IMG/VR virus record: IMGVR_UViG_3300042554_003318
Span: 1 to 45,435 of that record
Strand: one strand, 5' to 3'
Length of the DNA: 45,435 nt
Source of the DNA: a virus
The notes below the pieces were generated by a model. It searched no databases and was not told the DNA's origin. It saw only the letters and a program-made list of their open reading frames with translations. Positions 5,224-12,859 of the stretch are shown here, one piece after another. Every line of letters starts with the position of its first letter. Position 1 is the first letter of the stretch. The position numbers and the translations under genes were made by a program.

Positions 5224-7371
5224 CTATCGCTTTCGCTCTTTGGCCTCAACTGACCTCATCACCTTATTCGACCAGGCCTTTCCCGGATCACCGCCCCAAA
5301 GAGCCCAGGCAATTCTCCCGGCAGATGGGAATCCCTTTTGGCCAGGGGCCCAACCTTCGCCCTTCTTGTCTACTTCGTGACGCGCAAGGTATGCGCGCAT
5401 CTTTTTCACTCTTGCAATTGTCATCTTGTTTCCCGTGAGCATTCTTGCGGTTACTTGACCAGGTCCAATTCCGCCCCTGCCAAACTCTTTTCGCCAATCA
5501 AGCCCACGTCTCGCTTCTGCCCTTACTCCTGCAGGAACATTAAGGTTGATTGTGTCGGCCTTTTCAACTTCAATATCTCCAAGGTTTGGAATTGCTGCGC
5601 CAGCAGCCTTGTAGGAGGAGTCGGCTGATGGGTCGTAATAGGAAACGATTGCTGCGCCAGCCCGAATAATCTCGCTGACCTTCTGTCTCTTGAAGTAATC
5701 AATTGCACTTGTCGGGAAGCTGCTTTCATAAACCTCGGCGTCAAATCCCGCTTCGGCAAGCTGACTTCTAACAAAATCAACTTGTCCCTTTGTCGAGGTG
5801 ATTGCAACCACCGAAGAACCGCCCTCAACAAATCCATCTATTGCGTCAATGATGTGTGAAGGGCACTCGTCACTGAGCAACGCCTCTGCGTCAACGAGAA
5901 CAACGCTCTTCTTAGACGGTTGCTGATTTGGATTCATTTCAGGATTCGGCTTAGACTCAAGTTGGTCTTTGCCCTGATCTGGCTCTTGGCTCCCTGCCCC
6001 GTTGTTTCCGGCCCCGCCATCCGGGACGTCTCCACCAGGTGTTGGCTCCTGTTCTGGCGCGTCGGGATCGCCAACCTTACCCTTAAGGTAGAGCTCGTAA
6101 TATCTCATTGGCATATACCCAAGCGGGCTTGGCATCCATACTTCATCGCCCATCAGCCCAACGCCTTCCTGTCCGCGCTCCTTGAGCGCGTCATTGAGTC
6201 GAAGCCATGGAAGTCCGGCAAGTGCTGCCTTGTAGTAGTCAGCAACTGTCTGCGCAGACTCGCGACCAACATCAGTGTAGACAAATCGCAAGCCCTTGTC
6301 ATAAAGCCAAACAACTTCTCTAGTGATGTAGTCCGCAATAAGTTCGCAAAGCGGAGCAATGCCGTTGTCGGCAGTGAACGCCGCGCCGTACTCTGACGAA
6401 CTCTTGTTCACGTCAAAGTTTAGCCCGATGTCTTGCGCCTGAACGCCGAAGACTGCGCAGATCTTGCGTGCAAGATAGATCTGCCACTCCATGAACTGCA
6501 TGTCTCGGTTTGACTGCGCCATAGGAATCCACTTGACCCCCTTACCGCCACCGGTGATCGCGGTCTGGCTCTTGCCTGCGATTTCGCCTTCCCAATAGTT
6601 CTTGAAGGCATCAACCTGATCAGGGCGAACGCCTTCGCCAAGATCAATAATTCCCGGTGGGGTCGCCTGCTCAACAATGTTGTTGTTGTACTTAGCCGCC
6701 CGAAGGTCCGCCTCAATGGTCTCAGCAAGAACCTCTAGCGGTGAGAGGCCGAGCGGGGAATACGTCACTCGGTTTCCCACAATGACAATCATCTCTTCGT
6801 TCAGGTACTCGGCAATGATCTTTCCGGTCTCGTCGTATTCAAAGTATCGCGGCTTCTTTAGGTTTGTTCCGTCCCAGTCCGGGTCGAAAGCGATTCTTGC
6901 ACCATCTTTTGGCCAAAGGTTCTTAACCGGCCTTCCGCTTCTTCCCGCCCGCGCCCCGACAGTATGTTCTTTCTCAATGCAGCCCTGATCCAGGACAAGA
7001 ATATCCTCAACGATTGGCTCGATGAATGACCTCCACGAATCAAGACGCGTATTTGGATCTCGCAAAAGATCCTTAATCGTCTTTACGTTTGCTTCGTTGA
7101 CTTCACCGTTGCCATCAATGCTGACAATGTCCCACTTTGCGCGGCTGATCTGCTGCCTGCGAAGATTAATTGCAGATCTAATCCATGGGTTTGTTCGGGA
7201 CCACTTGCGAAGCTGATTAACTGAACGCTTCTGCACAGTACCCTTGCCAGCGCCTCGCGCGTAAGGCTGCGAGTCGTAATTTGGAATAAGGATTGCATCC
7301 TTTATTGCTTGAACATCAGCTTCTGCTTGCGTGCTTTCAACTTGGCGCTTTACGCGCTCCCACGGCATCAT
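5224..7371 (-). CDS. Portal protein with C-terminal HAD-like and extra domains
   Basis: About 715 residues. Residues 1 to about 435 are an HK97/phi29-like portal: WSRTNPWIRSAINLRRQQIS, SWRSFIEPIVEDILVLDQG, and a helical WQIYLARKICAVFGV stem region. A Pro/Gly/Gln-rich linker (about 435-490) leads to an alpha/beta domain (SVVLVDAEALLSDE, then SSVVAITSTKGQVDFVRSQL) resembling a HAD phosphatase whose second Asp is replaced (DAEA instead of DxDx). From residue 611 there is a conserved-looking Arg/Gly/Trp-rich domain (RRGLDWRKEFGRGG to AWALWGGDPGKAW) that I recall from other phage head proteins. The ATG at 7371 is chosen because it forms TAATG with the preceding gene. The portal is the dodecameric DNA gate of the head. 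Confidence 0.88.
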   Translation of the reverse strand: MMPWERVKRQVESTQAEADVQAIKDAILIPNYDSQPYARGAGKGTVQKRSVNQLRKWSRTNPWIRSAINLRRQQISRAKWDIVSIDGNGEVNEANVKTIKDLLRDPNTRLDSWRSFIEPIVEDILVLDQGCIEKEHTVGARAGRSGRPVKNLWPKDGARIAFDPDWDGTNLKKPRYFEYDETGKIIAEYLNEEMIVIVGNRVTYSPLGLSPLEVLAETIEADLRAAKYNNNIVEQATPPGIIDLGEGVRPDQVDAFKNYWEGEIAGKSQTAITGGGKGVKWIPMAQSNRDMQFMEWQIYLARKICAVFGVQAQDIGLNFDVNKSSSEYGAAFTADNGIAPLCELIADYITREVVWLYDKGLRFVYTDVGRESAQTVADYYKAALAGLPWLRLNDALKERGQEGVGLMGDEVWMPSPLGYMPMRYYELYLKGKVGDPDAPEQEPTPGGDVPDGGAGNNGAGSQEPDQGKDQLESKPNPEMNPNQQPSKKSVVLVDAEALLSDECPSHIIDAIDGFVEGGSSVVAITSTKGQVDFVRSQLAEAGFDAEVYESSFPTSAIDYFKRQKVSEIIRAGAAIVSYYDPSADSSYKAAGAAIPNLGDIEVEKADTINLNVPAGVRAEARRGLDWRKEFGRGGIGPGQVTARMLTGNKMTIARVKKMRAYLARHEVDKKGEGWAPGQKGFPSAGRIAWALWGGDPGKAWSNKVMRSVEAKERKR

Positions 7372-7610
7372 TACCACGAGTCTTGCTCCTTCGGCTTTCT
7401 TGTTCTCCAGGACCTTATCGCATTAGAAACAGCCATGCCATCAAGGTCCTTGTTGACAATCTGTCTAGCTTCTGTGTAATTAAAAGGTATAAGTCGCACT
7501 CCGTCAACTATACCAACTCCTTTAAATGAAGGAAGCCTTCCCCACCATTTTGGCACAACGAACTTGCCGTCTTCAAACTGCAGCTCGATGCTCTCGCTAA
7601 TGTCAAGCAC
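7371..7610 (-). CDS. Hypothetical protein upstream of portal (79 aa)
   Basis: A 79-residue frame with GTG start at 7610 (TAGTG overlap with the preceding stop) and a TAA overlapping the portal ATG. It contains FVVPKWWGRLPSFKGVGIVDGVRLIPFNYTEARQIV: beta-rich with a WW pair and no cysteines. No motif recognised. Single-base overlaps on both sides support its being a real, translationally coupled member of the portal operon. It could be a small structural or packaging accessory, but that is only from position. Confidence 0.6.
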   Translation of the reverse strand: MLDISESIELQFEDGKFVVPKWWGRLPSFKGVGIVDGVRLIPFNYTEARQIVNKDLDGMAVSNAIRSWRTRKPKEQDSW

Positions 7611-8131
7611 TACTTTTCGCCTTCCTCGTCGCCTTCGGACTCAGTGTTTGAGCCAATCGCAACCATGGCCATCTCGAGCCCTGCATAATCTTCCATATCA
7701 AATGGGTTTTCCTTTCGGAAAGTTTCCCAGAAGCCATCGTACTCCTTGTCGTTAACATGTTCCAGCCTTGTGAGTTCTTCTTCGACATGGCGCTGGTATT
7801 TGATCTGCTGGGGAACGCTTCGTTTAACCCTTGAAAGCACCTTGTGGCACTGCTTACAAACGGAGTATCTTTTTTGACCCTTTGCTCTGGGGACCATTGG
7901 CTCTGGAATAAGGTCTTGCTCCATATGGTCCTCACCGACCATTATTGTGCATAGGGCGCACCTCGGATGCGCCCGATGTATCTCCTCGTATCTTCTCATG
8001 ACTGGCGCCAGGGTCTTCTGGATGCGCCGTATAGCCAGCACGATATCGAGAATACCGCCCTCAGCGTCGTTTAGCTCTAAGCACAACCGGCACTTGACTG
8101 CCGTATCTTCACACATGCGGCAATTATACAT
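7610..8131 (-). CDS. Zinc-binding protein with four C-x2-C pairs
   Basis: A 173-residue protein starting MYNCRMCEDTAVKCRLC, with two C-x2-C pairs in the first 17 residues, and two more further on (HPRCALC and CKQCH) flanking GEDHMEQD. The middle segment could be an HNH-like treble-clef site, but the catalytic pattern is not clear enough to call. The C-terminus is acidic (ESEGDEEGE). It is the first gene of the portal operon. TAGTAT lies 9 bases before the ATG and there is no SD, so it may be read from a leaderless transcript. Function unknown. Confidence 0.62.
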   Translation of the reverse strand: MYNCRMCEDTAVKCRLCLELNDAEGGILDIVLAIRRIQKTLAPVMRRYEEIHRAHPRCALCTIMVGEDHMEQDLIPEPMVPRAKGQKRYSVCKQCHKVLSRVKRSVPQQIKYQRHVEEELTRLEHVNDKEYDGFWETFRKENPFDMEDYAGLEMAMVAIGSNTESEGDEEGEK

Positions 8132-8221
8132 AGACCGTAAATACTAGTCATTGACACGCTATGGTAGATTCATGTAGGAAGCAAAGGTCTTGCAATAATG
8201 AATATAAGAGGGGATGATTCG
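8132..8221. promoter_or_regulatory. Divergent intergenic region between the portal and capsid operons
   Basis: The only head-to-head gene boundary in the window. Minus strand: TAGTAT at 8141-8146, 9 bases from the ATG of the 173-aa gene, with no good -35. Plus strand: TTGACA at 8151-8156 is a good -35, but the best -10 candidates downstream (TAGGAA at 18 bases; TAGATT too close) are weak. Both operons must start somewhere here. A regulator could act on both through this 90-base stretch. Confidence 0.45.
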
Positions 8222-8323
8222 ATGGTGCTTATACGGGACTATCTGCTGACACCGATGTCTAACAGGGGTTCCGATCGGCCTGTCGACGGCCATAAGAATT
8301 GGGGGTCTGATCTTGGACTTTAA
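8222..8323 (+). CDS. Possible 33-aa leader ORF overlapping the protease start
   Basis: A frame from ATG 8222 to TAA 8321-8323: MVLIRDYLLTPMSNRGSDRP and onward. AGAGGGG lies 8 bases before the ATG, a better SD than that of the protease gene itself, whose TTG at 8313 lies inside this frame. Terminating ribosomes could reinitiate on the TTG, so it may act as a coupling leader. The protein shows no motif. Confidence 0.4.
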   Translation: MVLIRDYLLTPMSNRGSDRPVDGHKNWGSDLGL

Positions 8324-9914
8324 AATTTACACCAACGCCCTGAAGGCCTATGAGTCTGAAAATGGCGAGCGATATGTAACCGGAACAACTTCTTCAACAA
8401 TTCGGGACCTGCATGGCGATGAGATGTCGCTGGATGCCCTGAAGACAATGGCTGAAACAGCCAGACAGAATATGACGGTGTTCCTCAATCATAATTACAA
8501 TGTCCCAGAGGACCTTTTTGGCTCCGCCACGGATGCCCAGATTGTTAGACGATATGACAGCGAAACAAACGAAGAGGTTTATGACCTCGATCTCAATATT
8601 CGGGTGGTAAACGAAGACGAAAACCCAGAGGCGCTTCGCGCTTATCGCGCAATCAAGCGCGGGGTTAAGCTTGGTCTCTCCATTGGAGCCCGCGTTGAAA
8701 AGGCGCGTCGCAAGGCTGCCGAAGGAGACAGGCCCGAGTCAATCCTTATTGAGAAGGTTCGCCTACTTGAGGCGAGCGTTGTTGGCATTCCTGCCAACCA
8801 GAGATCCTACCTGCAGAACGCAGTAAAGAGCCTCCGCTCTGGTAGCGTCGATATTGACGAGCTTGAGGGCGTGATCGAAGAAGAGAAGTCAGAGACAGAA
8901 GTAACCTCTAAGGCAGAGGCTGGCTCCGTCATTGCTGGGGACTGGGTTCTCTGGTCAAATGAGGACGGCGAGACAATGTGCGGCGCTGTTGAGTACGTTA
9001 TGACCGAAGGCACCCTTGGTGCTGAAGGTTCAGAGTATTCAATTGAAGCCACACCAGAAGATCCAGCAGCTCTTGTTCGCATTTATGAGGGCGAAGAGGG
9101 AAACTGGGAAGCAACCGAGATGCTCGTTGGCCAAAAGGTCAGCGCTCTCACCAAAATTAATCCGCTCCCTATGGCGGAAGAAGACGAGGAGACAGAAATG
9201 TCAGAGACCGAGAAGGATCTCTTCGCTGGGGAGGTCGTTGAGACCGCCGCCGGGGACGAGACCAATGATCTAGAGAAGAAGACCCGCGTGACCGTTACGG
9301 TCAGCACGGATTCTGAAGAGAAGCAGCCAGCTGCCGCATCTGTTGCTCCCTCCGCTCCGGATGCGGCAGCCGCGGACTCAGAGGAGAAGCTTGATGAAAT
9401 CAAGGCTTCTGCCGAAGATGTGGCCGATGGCGAAGTTACTGAGAAGGTAGAGGACGAGAAGGAAGTCGTTGAGGAGGAGCCTGTCGACGCCAATGTCGAG
9501 GCCCTGCAAGAGCTCGGCGCTGAGCTCGTTACCGGCGACGCCGAAAAGTCCATTGCCGATGAATCATCCGTACAGCCCGAAGTGGCCGAGGCGGTTGTTA
9601 TTAGTGTCGAGACCGAGGCCTCTTCCTTTGAGGAAGTGGAGTCGATCGCGAAGTCAGCTCTCGATGCAGCCAATGCTGCTCAGGAGGAGGTTACCGCCCT
9701 CGCGGCAAAAGTGACCGAGCTCCTTGAGTCGAAGGCCAAGGTCGAAGAAGATCTTGCGAAAGCGCTCGATCTTATTGATCGCATTAGCGATCTTGGGATC
9801 GGTCGAAAGTTCGTCGACAGGAATTCACAGAAGGTCAACGTCAAGGCCGCAGAGCGCGCGCCTTGGTTGAGCCCATATGTTCAGCGCGTCCTTGAGGCGC
9901 AAGACGAGGAGTAA
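8313..9914 (+). CDS. HK97-type prohead protease fused to a scaffold-like region
   Basis: 533 residues. Residues 1 to about 165 are an S78-like prohead protease: His in FLNHNYN (H60), Ser in LGLSIGA (S123), then the LLEASVVGIPANQ strand. Residues about 200-275 form a compact beta domain (GDWVLWSNEDGE, EDPAALVRIYEGEEG) of a type often inserted in phage proteases. About 280-430 is very acidic and low-complexity. About 435-490 is a predicted coiled coil (EEVTALAAKVTELLESKAKVEEDLAKALDLID), typical of a scaffolding delta domain. The start is taken as TTG 8313 because no ATG/GTG precedes the protease core in frame; the upstream frame closes at 8247. The protease should mature the capsid encoded 2 bases downstream. 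Confidence 0.88.
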   Translation: MDFKIYTNALKAYESENGERYVTGTTSSTIRDLHGDEMSLDALKTMAETARQNMTVFLNHNYNVPEDLFGSATDAQIVRRYDSETNEEVYDLDLNIRVVNEDENPEALRAYRAIKRGVKLGLSIGARVEKARRKAAEGDRPESILIEKVRLLEASVVGIPANQRSYLQNAVKSLRSGSVDIDELEGVIEEEKSETEVTSKAEAGSVIAGDWVLWSNEDGETMCGAVEYVMTEGTLGAEGSEYSIEATPEDPAALVRIYEGEEGNWEATEMLVGQKVSALTKINPLPMAEEDEETEMSETEKDLFAGEVVETAAGDETNDLEKKTRVTVTVSTDSEEKQPAAASVAPSAPDAAAADSEEKLDEIKASAEDVADGEVTEKVEDEKEVVEEEPVDANVEALQELGAELVTGDAEKSIADESSVQPEVAEAVVISVETEASSFEEVESIAKSALDAANAAQEEVTALAAKVTELLESKAKVEEDLAKALDLIDRISDLGIGRKFVDRNSQKVNVKAAERAPWLSPYVQRVLEAQDEE

Positions 9915-9916
9915 AA

Positions 9917-11152
9917 ATGTCTGAAGTACGAGAGAAGTTGGATGACGTCGCGAAGGGCCTAGAGTCCCTCAACGGCGCTCCGATCGGCCGAGATCTCGAT
10001 GTCGAGAAGAAGTCCGATTTTGATCCTGCTGAGGCCTATGCCGTTCAGCGCGAACTTCGCAAGAAGTTCTCGAAGATGAGCGCATCGGAACTCAACGAGA
10101 TGCTTGATGTTCAGGCCTCGCGAGAAGTTGGGAAGCAGGCTGATGCCGGTGTCCTTAACCAGCTTGCGTTGTCGAACCCACAGATTGCAAAGGCACTTGA
10201 CAGCAGCGGTGGTTCGGCGCTTATCCGCCAGGACCTCGAGCCAATCCTTTACAGCCTGTTCGTTAAGAAGTTCCCATTCTTTGACCGCATCCGCAAGGAG
10301 CCTGCAAACGGCCTCGTGCACGCGTTCAATCAGCAGACCGCTTACGGTGATGCAGTCTTCCAGACGGAGACCGGCACTGTAACCGACGATAACTCGACGT
10401 ATGCTCGCCAGACGACCAATGTGGCCGTTCTTGCGACCCGCCGTGGTATCACGCTTAAGAATCAGTTCGCGCTTGGTCAGGGCGGCTCGCCGTTCAATGG
10501 CCTTTCGCAGGAGCTTGGCAGCGGCGTAACCGCCATTGCGCACAAGCTTCAGAAGACCCTGTTCCAGGGCAACGCAACCGTTACCGCGAGCGCGGGCGCA
10601 GCAACCGAGCTTGGTGCTTATGACGCCAACTCGTTCGATGGCCTCCGCAAGCTTCTTGGTACGGCTGCTTCAGCTGGCAACGAGATTGTTGGGAAGGGCA
10701 CGGCTTCGTACCTTTCAACCATCAATACCGCTGTCGCTGGCGTCCTGGACAACGGTGGCGCTCCGTCGGCCGTCATCTGCACCCCAACCGACTACGCAGG
10801 CCTTGTGAATGAGCTTACAAACCTCGTTCGTTACAATGCGCCTTCGCAGACGGAGCAGGCTGCTGGTGCAACCTTCGGTTCCGTCGTGACGGCTGCTGGC
10901 TCACTGCCAATCCTTGCCGTTCCTGGCGATGCCATTGGTTCATACGCAATTTCCGGCACCGACTACCGCGATATGTACGTGGTGGACGAGGCTGGCTGGT
11001 CGATGCCATACCTTGGCTCCGACTCAATCACGACGCTCGAGATTCCGATCGGCGTGAACGGTGCCCTTACGCGCCTCTACATCATGTATGTGATGTTCGG
11101 GTTTGCAAACAAGGCTCCACAGTTCCAGGCGAAGGTTCGCGTTACGGTCTAA
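9917..11152 (+). CDS. Major capsid protein (HK97 fold)
   Basis: 411 residues. The N-terminal 95 or so residues are charged and helical (MSEVREKLDDVAKGLESL, ELNEMLDVQAS) as expected for a delta domain removed by the protease. The rest reads as an HK97-fold shell protein: FFDRIRKEPANG, VAVLATRRGITLKNQFALGQGG, PSAVICTPTDYAGL, and a C-terminal ALTRLYIMYVMFGFANKAPQFQAKVRV strand. ATG 9917 has GAGGAG upstream within the protease end. GC-rich codons and a strong hairpin behind it suggest high expression. Confidence 0.92.
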   Translation: MSEVREKLDDVAKGLESLNGAPIGRDLDVEKKSDFDPAEAYAVQRELRKKFSKMSASELNEMLDVQASREVGKQADAGVLNQLALSNPQIAKALDSSGGSALIRQDLEPILYSLFVKKFPFFDRIRKEPANGLVHAFNQQTAYGDAVFQTETGTVTDDNSTYARQTTNVAVLATRRGITLKNQFALGQGGSPFNGLSQELGSGVTAIAHKLQKTLFQGNATVTASAGAATELGAYDANSFDGLRKLLGTAASAGNEIVGKGTASYLSTINTAVAGVLDNGGAPSAVICTPTDYAGLVNELTNLVRYNAPSQTEQAAGATFGSVVTAAGSLPILAVPGDAIGSYAISGTDYRDMYVVDEAGWSMPYLGSDSITTLEIPIGVNGALTRLYIMYVMFGFANKAPQFQAKVRVTV

Positions 11153-11170
11153 TCCGTAAGTATTGCAACT

Positions 11171-11199
11171 GGGGCCCCAGGATTAATTCCTGGGGCCCC
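11171..11199 (+). terminator. GC-rich 12-bp hairpin after the capsid gene
   Basis: GGGGCCCCAGGA, loop TTAAT, TCCTGGGGCCCC: a perfect 12-bp stem, 18 bases after the capsid stop. No T-run follows (CGGAAGCG), so it is more likely an RNA-stabilising 3' hairpin, processing site or partial attenuator than a full terminator. It would let capsid mRNA outnumber downstream connector mRNA. The next gene's AAGGAG SD is just beyond it. Confidence 0.65.
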
Positions 11200-11218
11200 G
11201 GAAGCGAAGGAGCAATAA

Positions 11219-11539
11219 ATGTTTGACGACGTTAAGAAGGAAACACCAACGGTTGATGTAAATGCAGTTGCCCAGAAGGCCGTAACCGCAGCTAAGGCTG
11301 CGGTTTCAGACGACGAGGTAGTTCGCGTACGAAACCACAGCGGTCTTTCTTCGCTTGTTTTTGGAGACGGCACCGTTGCCCGTTTCCACGAGGGTGTTGC
11401 GCGCATTAAGGCTAAGTACCTAGTCCAGGCTGTTGCCCAGGGCTGCACGGTCGAGACTGATGCACCGGCAGCTCCGAAGCAGGAGCTTTCGGCCGCCCAA
11501 AAGGCCGAGCTTGAAAAGGTTTTCGGCAAGTCCGAGTAA
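11219..11539 (+). CDS. Small protein between capsid and connector (106 aa)
   Basis: A 106-residue protein: an Ala/Val-rich helical N-terminus (VDVNAVAQKAVTAAKAAVSDDEVVRV), a short beta segment (VFGDGTVARFHEGVARIKAKYLVQAVAQG), then an acidic/Lys helix ending EKVFGKSE. ATG 11219 has AAGGAG at good spacing. It lies between two strong hairpins, so it would be a separately abundant transcript. Position after the capsid gene suggests a decoration or minor head protein, but no family is recognised. Confidence 0.7.
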   Translation: MFDDVKKETPTVDVNAVAQKAVTAAKAAVSDDEVVRVRNHSGLSSLVFGDGTVARFHEGVARIKAKYLVQAVAQGCTVETDAPAAPKQELSAAQKAELEKVFGKSE

Positions 11540-11551
11540 TCAATCTAGCTT

Positions 11552-11600
11552 CAATGGGGCTCGCAGACACTTTTTTAGTGCAATGCGGGCCCCATTGTTT
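11552..11600 (+). terminator. Long-stem terminator before the connector gene
   Basis: A 14-bp stem with one G-U pair, CAATGGGGCTCGCA with TGCGGGCCCCATTG, enclosing a smaller CACT/AGTG hairpin with a T-rich loop, followed by TTTTAGG. The T-run is short, so read-through to the connector gene (start 11613, no other promoter seen) is expected. It probably sets the high-to-low expression step between capsid-type and connector genes. Confidence 0.7.
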
Positions 11601-11612
11601 TAGGATGTGAAA

Positions 11613-12527
11613 ATGATAAGAGTGAACGTATCTGTCCCGAATCCAGCTACCGCAGCCGCAACATATACAGGGATTCAAATCGGTAAGGCCGCGTCCCAGG
11701 CCGACGCAAGCACCCAGACCGGAGCGTTTTCCAATCTTGGCACCGTAATAACGCTTGACGCCAAGATCGGTACGTACTCATATTCGGACAGCGATTCACC
11801 TTATGGCTACTGGTACGTATGGCGACTGACTGGGAGCTCGAACAACGGCGCCTGGTCAAGTCCGTATCAGGGCGTTGACACTGGCTATGTGACGGTTGCT
11901 GAGCTCCGAGAATACGAGCTTGGGGCACTCTCCCTGCCAGATGGAAGCGACTCGAGCGACAACAGGCTTGAAAAGCTGGTTGGCGTCGCCTCCAGGATGG
12001 TTGACGGATACTGCGGGTTCTCATTCAGATACAAGACCACAGTTGAGCAGCACAAGTGGAACCAGGAGACAAGAAGGGTGTTTCCGTACTCCAGGCCAAT
12101 CATTGCCGTCAATTCATTTGAGGTATTTGTTAGCAATCAGCAAAAGGCCACTTTCAACCTTTCAGACCTGTTCATAAACACAAGTCAAAACTATGTTGAA
12201 GTGACAAGCCTGGCGAACGTAACCTACTCCCTATTCCCGGCAATTGTTGCTCTTGGGCTTATCGATCCGGTAGCCAAGATCAACTATACCCACGGATACA
12301 CCGTGACGCCTCAGGAGATCAAAGACGCGACTGCGCTGATCGCCATAGACCTCGCCTCAAGGGACGCGCTCTATCAGACCGGAATGGGCCAATTGACAAG
12401 GCTTACGGTTGGCGACACAACAATGGAAAGGCTTCCGCAGGTTGCCCCAGGGAAGCAGTCTGCACTGGCAATACCACCAACGGCTGCAGCAATCCTTGAT
12501 CAGTATATTGCGGTGTCTATTCGATGA
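11613..12527 (+). CDS. Head-tail connector with FN3-like N-terminal extension
   Basis: About 304 residues. From about residue 90 it reads as a gp6/gp15-like head-tail connector: YVTVAELREYELGAL, LEKLVGVASRMVDGYCGFSF, the strand-rich middle, and QEIKDATALIAIDLASR with a conserved helical end. The first 90 residues (TYTGIQIGKAASQADAS, GYWYVWRLTGSSNNGAW) look like an FN3/Ig-type beta sandwich, unusual for this family, whose members are usually 100-200 residues. GTG 11607 is possible, but ATG 11613 has better spacing from TAGGAT. The stop overlaps the next start (ATGA). Confidence 0.78.
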   Translation: MIRVNVSVPNPATAAATYTGIQIGKAASQADASTQTGAFSNLGTVITLDAKIGTYSYSDSDSPYGYWYVWRLTGSSNNGAWSSPYQGVDTGYVTVAELREYELGALSLPDGSDSSDNRLEKLVGVASRMVDGYCGFSFRYKTTVEQHKWNQETRRVFPYSRPIIAVNSFEVFVSNQQKATFNLSDLFINTSQNYVEVTSLANVTYSLFPAIVALGLIDPVAKINYTHGYTVTPQEIKDATALIAIDLASRDALYQTGMGQLTRLTVGDTTMERLPQVAPGKQSALAIPPTAAAILDQYIAVSIR

Positions 12528-12859
12528 TCCCAGGGGCGATGACAACCGTCACCCTCAAGCGCAAGGGCATGACGACACAAGACGCGACAGGCACACCAGT
12601 AACCACAGATGAAATCATCTGGGTAAAGAAGTGCCACTACCAGTCGCTCCGAGAGGATGGAAGCCGAGAGTACGCCAATCCAACTGGCCCAGCGGCAAGG
12701 CAGGTATATCGATTCTGGACTCCATACCTGGAGGGCAGGGAACGACCGAAGCTAAATGACAGAATGGTGGCGGACTCCTACGAGTTTCGCGTCATCGCGA
12801 TTGACTTTGAGGCAGTCCGCCACCATCTTCTTGTTCGCGCAGAGAGGGTCGAGCGTTAA
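12524..12859 (+). CDS. Head closure / head-tail adaptor protein
   Basis: 111 residues of mainly beta structure: MTTVTLKRKGMTTQDATGTP, IWVKKCHYQSLREDGSREY, RMVADSYEFRVIAIDFEAVRHHLLVRAERV. The mix of short strands with a final V-R-A-E-x-V strand resembles SPP1 gp16-type head-completion proteins (family call by layout and position). It overlaps the connector gene by ATGA and is the last plus-strand gene. Its stop TAA shares four bases (TTAA) with the stop of the convergent phosphoesterase gene, leaving no room for a terminator between the two operons. Confidence 0.7.
   Translation: MIPGAMTTVTLKRKGMTTQDATGTPVTTDEIIWVKKCHYQSLREDGSREYANPTGPAARQVYRFWTPYLEGRERPKLNDRMVADSYEFRVIAIDFEAVRHHLLVRAERVER

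Noticed and set aside
9083-9673. Minus Ser-rich frame within the protease gene
   Set aside because: Reverse of the acidic Glu/Ala-rich scaffold coding; no SD or motif.
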